Shown here one piece after another: positions 52,748 to 61,268 of a stretch of 64,000 nt of DNA. The stretch spans positions 3,906,001 to 3,970,000 of the forward strand of contig NZ_CP057483.1 in NCBI RefSeq assembly GCF_013836145.1, read 5' to 3'. The notes under the pieces are model-generated. The model made no database searches, had not been told where the DNA came from, and worked only from the letters and a program-made list of their open reading frames with translations. The position numbers were made by a program, and so were the translations under genes. Numbering within the stretch: the stretch's first letter is position 1; the number at the start of each line of letters is the position of its first letter. Source of the stretch: Citrobacter sp. RHB25-C09. Its GTDB lineage: Bacteria > Pseudomonadota > Gammaproteobacteria > Enterobacterales > Enterobacteriaceae.

Positions 52748-52840
52748 TGTAGGCCGGATAAGGCGGTTACGCCGCCATCCGGCAATCCTGCGCCTGATGG
52801 CGCTTCGCTTATCAGGCCTACGGGCGCAGCGCCATCCGCA
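52748..52840. repeat. BIME between binding-protein and isomerase genes
   Basis: TGTAGGCCGGATAAGGCGG with GCCGCCATCCGGC, then GCGCCTGATGGCGCTTCGC with TTATCAGGCCTACGGG, and a further GCGCCATCCGC form two and a half REP units in the 134-base gap. It marks the border between uptake and catabolic genes. Confidence 0.9.
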
Positions 52841-52863
52841 TGATATTAAGGAGAATTCTTTCG

Positions 52864-53547
52864 ATGAAACGCTCCGCAATAAACGAGATCCTCGGGCATA
52901 CCCGGCAGTTCTTTTCCATGCACAACGTGCATCTGCCGGCGTTTGCCAGCTTTACACCCGCGCAATGGCAACAGTTAGATGTAGAAACCTGGCGCGAAGT
53001 CTTCGATTTAAAGCTCGGCTGGGACGTTACTGGCTTTGGCGGTAACGATTTCGCCGCTCAGGGCCTCACCCTCTTCGCCCTGCGGAACGGCTCGCCAAAA
53101 GGAATGCCTTACGCCAAATGCTATGCAGAGAAAATCATGCATGTCCGCGACGGCCAGGTCACACCGATGCATTTTCACTGGCGTAAGCAGGAGGACATTA
53201 TTAACCGTGGCGGCGGCAATCTGATTGTCGAATTGTGGAATGCTGGTGCCCACGAACAGACCGCCGAGACTGACGTTAACGTGGTCATCGACGGATGTCG
53301 GCAAACCCATGCTGCTGGCAGCCAGCTGCGACTGATGCCGGGCGAAAGCATCTGCCTGACGCCCGGTCTTTATCACAGCTTCTGGGCGGAAAAAGGCTTC
53401 GGCGATGTGCTGGTTGGCGAAGTATCTTCCGTCAACGATGATGACCACGACAACCGCTTTTTGCAGCCTATCGCCCGTTATAACGACATCGAAGAAGACG
53501 AACCTGCACATCTGGTGTTGTGTAACGAATATCGCCTGTTCCGCTGA
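52864..53547 (+). CDS. D-lyxose isomerase-like sugar isomerase (cupin fold)
   Basis: The start at 52864 (MKRSAINEILGHTRQFF), with AAGGAG upstream, gives 227 residues. It is a cupin-type isomerase with metal ligands His103, His105, Glu110 (PMHFHWRKQED) and His171 (GLYHSFW). I recall that the E. coli O157:H7 isomerase EcSI, of the same length and in a similar operon, prefers D-lyxose and also acts on D-mannose. It should convert an aldose to the ketose for the kinase and aldolase that follow. The reaction is well supported by family; the natural sugar is not certain. Confidence 0.88.
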   Translation: MKRSAINEILGHTRQFFSMHNVHLPAFASFTPAQWQQLDVETWREVFDLKLGWDVTGFGGNDFAAQGLTLFALRNGSPKGMPYAKCYAEKIMHVRDGQVTPMHFHWRKQEDIINRGGGNLIVELWNAGAHEQTAETDVNVVIDGCRQTHAAGSQLRLMPGESICLTPGLYHSFWAEKGFGDVLVGEVSSVNDDDHDNRFLQPIARYNDIEEDEPAHLVLCNEYRLFR

Positions 53548-53561
53548 ACAAGGAGTGCATT

Positions 53562-54422
53562 ATGCCGCTAATTTCTCTTGCTGATGGCCTCGCTCACGCC
53601 CGCGAGCATCGCTATGCGCTGGGCGCGTTTAACGTGCTCGATTCCCACTTTCTGCGCGCGCTGTTTGCCGCGGCAAAGCAGGAGCGCTCGCCGTTTATCA
53701 TCAATATTGCCGAAGTGCATTTTAAGTACATTTCGCTGGATTCTCTGGTTGAGGCGGTGAAGTTTGAGGCCGCCTGTCACGATATCCCGGTGGTGCTGAA
53801 TCTGGACCACGGCCTGCACTTTGAGTCCGTGGTGCGCGCGCTGCGGCTTGGGTTCAGCTCGGTGATGTTTGACGGCTCCACGCTGGAGTACGAAGAGAAC
53901 ATTCGCCAGACCCGCGAAGTCGTGAAGATGTGCCATGCCGTTGGGGTATCTGTGGAGGCAGAACTGGGCGCAGTTGGCGGTGACGAAGGCGGCGCGTTGT
54001 ATGGTCATGCCGACGAATCGCTGTTCACCGACCCGCTGCTGGCGCGGGATTTCGTCGACAGAACCGGCATCGACGCGCTGGCCGTCGCCATTGGTAACGC
54101 CCACGGTAAATACAAAGGCGACCCTAAACTCGACTTCCCGCGCCTTGACGAGATTCGTCAGCAGGCCGCGATTCCGCTGGTGCTGCACGGCGGCTCCGGC
54201 ATTAGCGATGCCGATTTTCGTCGTGCCATCGGCCTTGGCATTCACAAAATCAACTTTTATACCGGCATGTCGCAGGCGGCGCTGGCCGCGTTGGAATCGC
54301 GGATGGCTAACCGCCAGCCGTTGTACGATGAATTCGCCGAACTGCTGTTAGGCATTGAAGAGGCCATTACCGACACCGTTGCCGAACAGATGCGCATATT
54401 TGGCAGCGCGGGGCAGGCCTGA
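53562..54422 (+). CDS. Class II ketose-(bis)phosphate aldolase (GatY/FbaA family)
   Basis: The 286-residue TIM-barrel aldolase has zinc ligands His83 (VVLNLDHGLHF), His181 (AIGNAHGKYKG) and His209 (PLVLHGGSGIS), catalytic Asp82, and phosphate-binding NFYTGMS. It resembles GatY, KbaY and fructose-bisphosphate aldolases that release dihydroxyacetone phosphate. In this operon it probably splits a phosphorylated ketose made by the isomerase and kinase. Whether it takes a 1-phosphate or a bisphosphate cannot be read from the sequence. The kinase ATG overlaps its TGA. Confidence 0.92.
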   Translation: MPLISLADGLAHAREHRYALGAFNVLDSHFLRALFAAAKQERSPFIINIAEVHFKYISLDSLVEAVKFEAACHDIPVVLNLDHGLHFESVVRALRLGFSSVMFDGSTLEYEENIRQTREVVKMCHAVGVSVEAELGAVGGDEGGALYGHADESLFTDPLLARDFVDRTGIDALAVAIGNAHGKYKGDPKLDFPRLDEIRQQAAIPLVLHGGSGISDADFRRAIGLGIHKINFYTGMSQAALAALESRMANRQPLYDEFAELLLGIEEAITDTVAEQMRIFGSAGQA

Positions 54423-55420
54423 TGGCACGTAAAGGTATTATCGCCGCAGGCAATATGCTGGTCGATCATGTGCATCAAATTGTGCAGTGGCCAGAACGCG
54501 GGTGGCTGGCAGAGATCACTCAGAGCGAACGCTCAACCGGCGGCGCGCCGCTTAACGTCCTGTTGACGCTCGCCAAAATGCGCACTGGCCTGCCGCTACA
54601 GGCGGTGGGGCTGGTGGGTCAGGACGCCGATGGGGACTATATTATGGCGATGCTGGAGCAGTACCACGTTAATCGTCAGCACGTGCAGCGCACAAGCGAT
54701 GCGCCTACGTCGATGTCGCAGGTCATGACCGATCCCAGCGGGCAACGCACGTTTTTCCACTCCCCTGGCGCCAACCGGCTGCTGGACCTTCCCGCCTTTG
54801 AGCGGCTCGACTATTCCATGAAGATCTTCCACCTCGGCTATCTTCTACTGCTTGATAGCCTCGATCGACCGGATGAGGAATATGGCACCCGCAGCGCCCG
54901 CCTGCTGGCGCAGATGCGGGAAAACGGCTTTGAAACCTCGCTGGATCTGGTGTCGCGCAAGGGCGATCCGCGCTATCAGCCGCTGGTACTCCCCGCCCTG
55001 CGGCATCTCGACTATCTGGTGATTAACGAGCTGGAGGCCGGAGAGTTTAGCGGTCTGGAAACGCGCCAGCCCGACGGAGAGCCGCACATCGCCCACATTG
55101 CCAAAGCCGCCCGCGAGTTACTGGCGGCGGGCGTGAAGCAGCGGGTGGTGATTCACTGTCCGGAAGGGGCATGGGGGGAAGCTCCGGATCGGCCCGGCAG
55201 TTGGATCGCGTCGCGGCGGTTGTCCCAGCAGGAGATCGTCGGCAGCGTCGGTGCCGGAGATGCCTTTTGTGCCGGATTTCTTTACGGTTGCCATGAGTGC
55301 TGGTCGTTGGCGAAGAGCATCGCGCTGGCCCATGCCTGCGCACGCGCGAGCTTGTTGTGCGCAAATGCGATTGATGGCGCAAAGACGCTGGAGGAATTAC
55401 AGCGCGAAATGTTGAGTTAG
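54422..55420 (+). CDS. PfkB-family sugar kinase
   Basis: The 332-residue ribokinase-like enzyme has the N-terminal STGGAPLNVLLTLAKM substrate region. The C-terminal catalytic motif GSVGAGDAFCAGFLYG has its anion hole and Asp base. Its start overlaps the aldolase stop, so the two are coupled. It should phosphorylate the ketose from the isomerase, or a ketose phosphate, before aldol cleavage. A phosphofructokinase-like or ketose 1-kinase role are both possible. It is the last gene of the operon. Confidence 0.92.
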   Translation: MARKGIIAAGNMLVDHVHQIVQWPERGWLAEITQSERSTGGAPLNVLLTLAKMRTGLPLQAVGLVGQDADGDYIMAMLEQYHVNRQHVQRTSDAPTSMSQVMTDPSGQRTFFHSPGANRLLDLPAFERLDYSMKIFHLGYLLLLDSLDRPDEEYGTRSARLLAQMRENGFETSLDLVSRKGDPRYQPLVLPALRHLDYLVINELEAGEFSGLETRQPDGEPHIAHIAKAARELLAAGVKQRVVIHCPEGAWGEAPDRPGSWIASRRLSQQEIVGSVGAGDAFCAGFLYGCHECWSLAKSIALAHACARASLLCANAIDGAKTLEELQREMLS

Positions 55421-55505
55421 GTGCCTGATGGCGCTGCGCTTATCAGGCCTACAGGATTTGTCGCGTTTGTAGACCGGATAAGGTGTTTACACCGCCATCC
55501 GACAA
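55421..55505. repeat. REP pair between kinase and response-regulator genes
   Basis: GTGCCTGATGGCGCTGCGC with TTATCAGGCCTACAGG, then TGTAGACCGGATAAGGTG with ACCGCCATCCG, fill the gap between the convergent genes and may serve as bidirectional transcript ends. Confidence 0.9.
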
Positions 55506-56237
55506 TCACGCCGCTTTATCGTGATGCTGTACGTCGGCGGCAAACACGTAGCCCAGACCACGCAGCGTTTTAATGAAGACGGGCTGATGTGGATTGACCT
55601 CGATCTTGCGGCGTAAGCGCATGATTAATACATCAATAGTGCGGTCAAACACCTCCACGCTATCGCTGTGGGTCAACTCCAGAAGTTGTTCGCGACTCAG
55701 TACCCGCCGTGCGTTTTGTGCCAGCGCCACCAGCAGACCATATTCGCCCTGGGTGAGATCGACCGTCTGCCGCTGGGGGTCACGCAACTGGCAGCGAGTG
55801 GTATCGAGATGCCAGCCGGCAAATGAGAGCCCGCTGGTGTGCGTCGTTTCTGTTTCCACACCAAAGACACCCACGCGTCGCAGAACGGCTTTCATTCGCG
55901 CCACCACCACGCGGGGGTTGAACGGTTTACCGATGTAGTCATCAGCCCCCATTTCCAGCCCCACCACCACGTCCGACTCGCTTCCCAACCCGGTCAGCAT
56001 CACTACCGGCAGCGCAGGGCGGATTTTCTGAACCTGCTGTAAAACCCACAGGCCATTGGTATCGGGGAGCATCATATCCAGCAGCACCAGCGCGATATCC
56101 GGGACGGACTCCACGCACGCCAGCGCCTCCTGCCCGGTATGGCAGACCGTCACCGCAAAGACATGCTCACTCAGCACCTCCTGGAGCAGTGCGCATATCG
56201 CCGCGTCATCATCGACAACCAGTATGGCAGGCTTCAT
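55506..56237 (-). CDS. OmpR-family response regulator of the sugar operon
   Basis: The start is set at ATG 56237 (MKPAILVVDDDAAI), with GGGGAAAGG upstream; upstream open frame lacks coding character. The 243-residue regulator has a receiver (DDD, phospho-Asp in LLDMMLPDTNG, Lys in YIGKPF) and a winged-helix domain ending KTLRGLGYVFAAD. With the hybrid kinase at the other end of the locus it forms a two-component system enclosing the sugar genes. It probably activates the operon. It is convergent with the kinase gene and divergent from fdhF. Confidence 0.9.
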   Translation of the reverse strand: MKPAILVVDDDAAICALLQEVLSEHVFAVTVCHTGQEALACVESVPDIALVLLDMMLPDTNGLWVLQQVQKIRPALPVVMLTGLGSESDVVVGLEMGADDYIGKPFNPRVVVARMKAVLRRVGVFGVETETTHTSGLSFAGWHLDTTRCQLRDPQRQTVDLTQGEYGLLVALAQNARRVLSREQLLELTHSDSVEVFDRTIDVLIMRLRRKIEVNPHQPVFIKTLRGLGYVFAADVQHHDKAA

Positions 56238-56362
56238 CACCTTTCCCCGTTTCACTCCCCTTTGATGAGTGTGATTGATTCTGCCCGGAGTGACAGGTAT
56301 TGCGCAGAACGGCATGCGGGAAACATAACGCGGGTCACATTGCCGTTGTCATTAGCGGAAAT

Positions 56363-56480
56363 TCGTCACGTCAAATATGACGACAGCCTGTTTTTCGTCA
56401 GGGTTTTGTCCAAAAAATAGCCGTAACATCAGGGAAAGTCCCCAATTTAAATATGGCATAAAAGATGCATACTCAGGGCG
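56363..56480 (+). promoter_or_regulatory. Sigma-54 promoter and putative FhlA sites of fdhF
   Basis: TGGCATAAAAGATGCA at 56454-56469 has the sigma-54 GG (-24) and GC (-12) pairs exactly 10 bases apart, so transcription should start near 56480. Three copies of TCGTCA (56363 plus, 56383-56378 minus, 56395 plus) lie 80-120 bases upstream, where FhlA binds in E. coli. Formate-activated, NtrC-like control is established for E. coli fdhF; the UAS copies here are my reading. Confidence 0.8.
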
Positions 56481-56521
56481 AGAAGCGCGTATGCGCGATT
56501 TGAATAACTGGAGCGAAACCG

Positions 56522-58669
56522 ATGAAAAAAGTCGTCACGGTTTGTCCGTATTGCGCATCAGGTTGCAAAATTAACCTGGTGGTCGATAGCGGTAAAATCG
56601 TCCGGGCTGAGGCGGCGCAGGGGAAAACCAACCAGGGTACCCTGTGTCTGAAAGGCTATTACGGCTGGGATTTTATTAACGATACCCAGATCCTGACCCC
56701 GCGCCTGAAGACCCCAATGATTCGTCGCCAGCGTGGCGGCAAACTGGAATCCGTTTCCTGGGATGAAGCGCTGAATTACGTCGCTGAACGTCTGAGCGCC
56801 ATCAAAGAGAAGTACGGTCCTGACGCCATCCAGACCACCGGCTCTTCTCGCGGTACCGGGAATGAAACCAACTATGTAATGCAAAAATTTGCGCGCGCCG
56901 TTATTGGTACCAATAACGTTGACTGCTGCGCTCGCGTCTGACACGGCCCATCGGTTGCAGGTCTGCACCAGTCGGTCGGTAACGGCGCAATGAGTAATGC
57001 GATTAACGAAATTGATAATACCGATTTAGTGTTTATCTTCGGGTACAACCCGGCCGATTCCCACCCAATTGTGGCGAATCACGTGATTAACGCTAAGCGT
57101 AACGGGGCGAAAATAATCGTCTGCGATCCACGCAAAATTGAAACCGCGCGCATTGCTGACATGCACATCGCATTGAAAAACGGCTCGAATATCGCGCTGT
57201 TAAATGCCATGGGGCACGTCATTATTGAAGAAAATCTGTACGATAAGGCGTTTGTTGCCTCCCGTACTGAAGGCTTTGACGAGTATCGCAAGATTGTCGA
57301 AGGCTATACGCCAGAGTCCGTTGAAGAGATTACGGGCGTGAGCGCGAACGACATCCGTCAGGCGGCGCGGATGTATGCCGGGGCGAAAAGCGCGGCGATT
57401 CTGTGGGGCATGGGCGTGACCCAGTTCTATCAGGGTGTGGAAACCGTACGCTCATTAACCAGCCTCGCAATGCTGACCGGTAACCTTGGGAAGCCAAGCG
57501 TGGGTGTGAACCCGGTGCGTGGTCAGAACAACGTCCAGGGTGCCTGCGATATGGGCGCACTGCCGGATACCTATCCGGGCTATCAGTACGTGAAAGATCC
57601 GGCTAACCGTGAGAAATTCGCCAAAGCCTGGGGCGTCGAAAGCCTGCCTGCACATACCGGTTATCGCATAAGCGAACTGCCGCACCGTGCGGCGCATGGT
57701 GAAGTGCGCGCGGCGTACATTATGGGTGAAGATCCGCTACAAACCGATGCAGAACTCTCTGCGGTGCGCAAAGGCTTTGAGGATCTGGAACTGGTCATCG
57801 TGCAGGACATCTTTATGACCAAAACCGCGTCGGCGGCGGATGTGATTTTACCGTCAACGTCGTGGGGCGAACATGAAGGCGTATTTACCGCGGCTGACCG
57901 TGGGTTCCAGCGCTTCTTTAAAGCCGTTGAACCGAAGTGGGATCTGAAAACGGACTGGCAAATCATCAGTGAGATCGCCACCCGAATGGGCTACCCGATG
58001 CACTACAACAACACCCAGGAGATCTGGGATGAGTTGCGTCATCTGTGCCCGGATTTCTATGGTGCCACCTACGAGAAGATGGGCGAACTGGGTTACATAC
58101 AGTGGCCGTGTCGCGACACTTCGGACGCCGATCAGGGTACCTCATATCTCTTTAAAGAGAAGTTTGATACCCCGAACGGTCTGGCGCAGTTCTTCACCTG
58201 TGACTGGGTAGCGCCTATCGACAAGCTGACCGAGGAGTACCCAATGGTGCTGTCTACGGTACGTGAAGTCGGCCACTACTCCTGTCGCTCAATGACCGGC
58301 AACTGCGCGGCGCTGGCTGCGCTGGCGGACGAACCGGGCTATGCGCAAATCAACGCTGCCGACGCCGCGCGTCTGGGCATTGAAGATGAAGCGCTGGTGT
58401 GGGTTAACTCGCGTAAAGGCAAAATTATCACTCGTGCGCAGGTCAGTGAACGTCCGAATAAAGGGGCGATTTATATGACCTACCAGTGGTGGATTGGGGC
58501 CTGTAACGAACTGGTGACAGAGAACTTAAGCCCGATTACCAAAACGCCGGAGTATAAATATTGCGCCGTTAACGTCGAGCCGATCGCCGATCAGCGTGCC
58601 GCCGAGCAATATGTGATTGACGAGTACAACAAGCTGAAAACCCGCCTGCGCGAAAGCGCAATGGGGTAA
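56522..58669 (+). CDS. fdhF: Formate dehydrogenase H, selenoprotein FdhF
   Basis: The 715-residue enzyme is read through an in-frame TGA at 56939-56941 (codon 140, context CCAR-V-Sec-HGP), which encodes the selenocysteine that ligates molybdenum. N-terminal CPYCASGC binds a [4Fe-4S] cluster. The bases after the TGA form the known SECIS hairpin. FdhF oxidises formate to CO2 in the formate hydrogenlyase complex. An ORF finder splits the gene into 139- and 559-codon pieces; that is not a mutation. Length equals the E. coli protein. Confidence 0.98.
56939..56978 (+). promoter_or_regulatory. Selenocysteine UGA and SECIS element of fdhF
   Basis: TGA is followed by ACACGGCCCATCGGTTGCA and GGTCTGCACC, matching the E. 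coli fdhF SECIS, in which the loop GGUCU and bulged U bind SelB. It directs insertion of selenocysteine instead of termination. Confidence 0.93.
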
Positions 58670-58676
58670 TGCAAAT

Positions 58677-58761
58677 TGCCTGATGGCGCTACGCTTATCA
58701 GGCCTACGAGCGAACACCTCACTGTAGGCCGGATAAGATGCGTTAGCATCGCCATCAGGCA
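58677..58761. repeat. REP pair after fdhF
   Basis: TTGCCTGATGGCGCTACGC with TTATCAGGCCTACGAG, then TGTAGGCCGGATAAGATGCG with GCATCGCCATCAGGC, form two opposed REP units 7 bases past the fdhF stop. Confidence 0.92.
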
Positions 58762-58773
58762 TTTTCCTTGCAG

Positions 58774-58800
58774 CAGCCTCCGTCCGGAGGCTGTTTTTTT
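58774..58800 (+). terminator. Rho-independent terminator of fdhF
   Basis: CAGCCTCC and GGAGGCTG pair perfectly around GTCC and are followed by seven T. Confidence 0.95.
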
Positions 58801-58852
58801 ATCCATTCAATCTCTTTATACTGTCTTCTCCATACCCTAAATAAAACTCAAA

Positions 58853-59542
58853 ATGAAACCACTTCTTGCATTGATGTTATTTATGACATTCTTTGCCAAT
58901 GCCGCCGATCCTGAGCCAGGAAGCCAGTATTTGCAGGCAGCAGAGGCAGGTGACAGACGCGCACAATATTTTCTGGCCGACAGTTGGCTGAGCTATGGCG
59001 ATTTAAACAAAGCTGAATATTGGGCACAAAAGGCCGCAAACAATGGTGATGCCGATGCCTGCGCACTGTTGGCGCAAATCAAAATCACGAATCCGGTGAG
59101 CCTGGATTACCCTGAAGCGAAAACACTGGCGGAAAAAGCCGCTCAGGCGGGCAGTAAGGCGGGCGAAATAACGCTGGCGCGAATTCTGGTGAACACGCAA
59201 GCGGGTAAGCCTGATTATCCAAAAGCAATTTTATTGCTGCAAAACGCCTCCGACAATCTGGAAAGCGACGTGGCGGTGGATGCCCAAATGCTGCTTGGCT
59301 TAATTTACGCTAACGGCGTCGGTATTCCGGCTGACGATGCAAAGGCGACCTGGTATTTCAAACGCAGCTCGGCCATTTCCCGAACCGGATACTCCGAATA
59401 CTGGGCGGGAATGATGTTCCTGAACGGTGAACAGGGCTTTATTGAAAAGAACAAACAGAAGGCGCTGCACTGGTTAAATCTGAGCTGTAGCGAAGGGTTT
59501 GATACCGGCTGTGAAGAGTTTGAAAAGTTAACGAACGGGTGA
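58853..59542 (+). CDS. yjcO: Sel1-repeat protein YjcO
   Basis: The 229-residue protein has a signal peptide (MKPLLALMLFMTFFANAADP) and at least four Sel1-like repeats. These have the form AAEAGDRRAQYFLADSWL, AANNGDADACALLAQI and YANGVGIPADDAKATWYFKR. It matches E. coli YjcO in length and position. Sel1 repeats form a solenoid for protein contacts; the periplasmic partner is unknown. A REP pair separates it from the convergent gltP. Confidence 0.93.
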   Translation: MKPLLALMLFMTFFANAADPEPGSQYLQAAEAGDRRAQYFLADSWLSYGDLNKAEYWAQKAANNGDADACALLAQIKITNPVSLDYPEAKTLAEKAAQAGSKAGEITLARILVNTQAGKPDYPKAILLLQNASDNLESDVAVDAQMLLGLIYANGVGIPADDAKATWYFKRSSAISRTGYSEYWAGMMFLNGEQGFIEKNKQKALHWLNLSCSEGFDTGCEEFEKLTNG

Positions 59543-59544
59543 TG

Positions 59545-59611
59545 CTCACGCGTCTTATCAGGCCTACATTCTCGTTCTCGTAGGCCTGATAAGCGAAGCG
59601 CCATCAGGCAC
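59545..59611. repeat. REP pair between yjcO and gltP
   Basis: CGTCTTATCAGGCCTACATT, then CGTAGGCCTGATAAGCG with GCGCCATCAGGC, form opposed REP units between the convergent genes. Confidence 0.88.
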
Positions 59612-59625
59612 TCACGCATCAACCA

Positions 59626-60936
59626 TTATTGGGCGGTCTTGTCGAATTTGCCCAGCACTTCGCGCTCATACGCCAGCGCTTTCTTACGGTCAAATTTGTG
59701 TTCCCACTTGGCGACAACCAGCACCGCCAGCGCATTACCCACCACATTCAGCGCAGTACGCGCCATGTCGAGAATACGGTCAACCCCTGCGATAAAGGCC
59801 AGTCCCTCCAGCGGGATCCCCACGCTGCCCAGCGTTGCCAGCAGGACCACAAAGGAAACACCCGGCACGCCGGCAATCCCTTTGGACGTCACCATCAGCG
59901 TCAGTACCAGCACGATTTCCTGCCACAGTGAAAGGTCGATGCCATAAAGCTGGGCAATGAAAATTGCCGCAATACTCTGATACAGCGTAGAACCGTCAAG
60001 GTTAAACGAGTAACCGGTCGGCACCACGAAACTGGTGATGGAGGCCGGTGCGCCATAGGCTTCCATCTTTTCGATAATACGCGGCAGCACGCTCTCGGAA
60101 CTGGCGGTTGAGTACGCCAGAATCAGCTCATCTTTCAGGATACGGATCAGGATCCATACGCTCAGACCGCAAATACGCGCGACGATACCCAGCACCACCA
60201 GCGCGAAGAACAGAATCGCAAAGTGAACCAGCAGCACCAGCTTCGCCAGCGGCCACAGCGAGGAAAAGCCAAAGTTCGCTACGGTGACAGCAATCAGCGC
60301 GAATACACCGACCGGCGCATAGCGCATCACCATGTGCGTCACTTTGAACATGGTTTCGGAAATGGAACGGAACACTGTCACCAGCGGCTCACGATGCGCG
60401 GCGGGCAGTGAAGAAAGCCCCAGACCGAACAAGACCGAAAAGAAGATAATCGGCAGCATTTCGCCTTTCGCCATCGAGGCCACCACGTTAGTCGGCACCA
60501 GCGACAAAATGGTTCCCATCAGGCCGTGCGCGTGGCTCTGCACTTCTGCTGTTGTATTCTGATATTTCGAAATATCCACTGTCGCCAGTTGGGACATATC
60601 GATCCCGGCGCCAGGCTGAAATACATTCGCCAACGTTATGCCGAGAATGATGGCTACGGTGGTGATCACTTCAAAATAGATAATGGTTTTTGCGCCAAGG
60701 CGGCCCAACTGTTTAGCATCGCCAACCCCAGCGATACCAACGATGAGCGTCGAGATGACGATCGGGACGACGATCATTTTGATCAGGTGGATAAAGATAT
60801 CCCCTGCCGGTGAGAGCAGGTTGGCAATCAGCCACTCACGGCTGTCGCTGTGGTAGTGCAGATAGCTTCCCAGCAGAATGCCCAGCACCATAGCCAGCAA
60901 GATCTGCCAGGCCAGGCTGAATTTGAAATTCTTCAT
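59626..60936 (-). CDS. gltP: Proton-glutamate/aspartate symporter GltP
   Basis: The start is set at ATG 60936 (MKNFKFSLAWQILLAM), giving 436 residues as in E. coli GltP. It is a DAACS-family transporter with re-entrant serine-rich hairpin AYSTASSESVLPRI and substrate motif MVTSKGIAGVPGVSFVVL. It imports glutamate and aspartate with protons. It lies just downstream of the nrf operon in the same orientation but is separated by 332 AT-rich bases, so it has its own promoter. Confidence 0.97.
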   Translation of the reverse strand: MKNFKFSLAWQILLAMVLGILLGSYLHYHSDSREWLIANLLSPAGDIFIHLIKMIVVPIVISTLIVGIAGVGDAKQLGRLGAKTIIYFEVITTVAIILGITLANVFQPGAGIDMSQLATVDISKYQNTTAEVQSHAHGLMGTILSLVPTNVVASMAKGEMLPIIFFSVLFGLGLSSLPAAHREPLVTVFRSISETMFKVTHMVMRYAPVGVFALIAVTVANFGFSSLWPLAKLVLLVHFAILFFALVVLGIVARICGLSVWILIRILKDELILAYSTASSESVLPRIIEKMEAYGAPASITSFVVPTGYSFNLDGSTLYQSIAAIFIAQLYGIDLSLWQEIVLVLTLMVTSKGIAGVPGVSFVVLLATLGSVGIPLEGLAFIAGVDRILDMARTALNVVGNALAVLVVAKWEHKFDRKKALAYEREVLGKFDKTAQ

Positions 60937-61268
60937 AACAACTGACTTCCTCAATGGAGCGCCATTCCCCTTGAAAAAGAGAAACGGTTACATACTGAAA
61001 GGGTATGAATTGTGTTGCGTTGGTTTGTAGAGTTTTTTAACGCCTATAATCAGTACCACCTGACAGGCATGTTGCGCAACCCTTAAAGAACGAGGCTTTT
61101 TGCTGATAATATGCATAATAACGCGAGTTTATAATGATTATCATCGATAACTATTTGTTATATAAATAATTATAAAAACCTCTTTTTGAATAATGCCGCC
61201 AGGCAATTATTTTAGCTCGCGCGTTTATTTGCTTTATTTTTAATCAGAAAAATCCACTGAAAGCCAAA
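60937..61268 (-). promoter_or_regulatory. gltP upstream region with a Fur-box-like sequence
   Basis: These 332 AT-rich bases hold the gltP promoter and the end of the nrf transcript. TTATAAT-G-ATTATCA at 61129-61143 matches 13 of 14 positions of the Fur 7-1-7 palindrome (TGATAAT-N-ATTATCA). It lies about 200 bases before the gltP ATG. In AT-rich DNA such a match may be chance. No clear rho-independent terminator for the nrf operon was found. Confidence 0.35.

Noticed and set aside
56522..56941. Apparent nonsense mutation in fdhF
   Set aside because: The TGA is the selenocysteine codon, supported by the Cys/Sec context and SECIS hairpin, so the gene is not broken.
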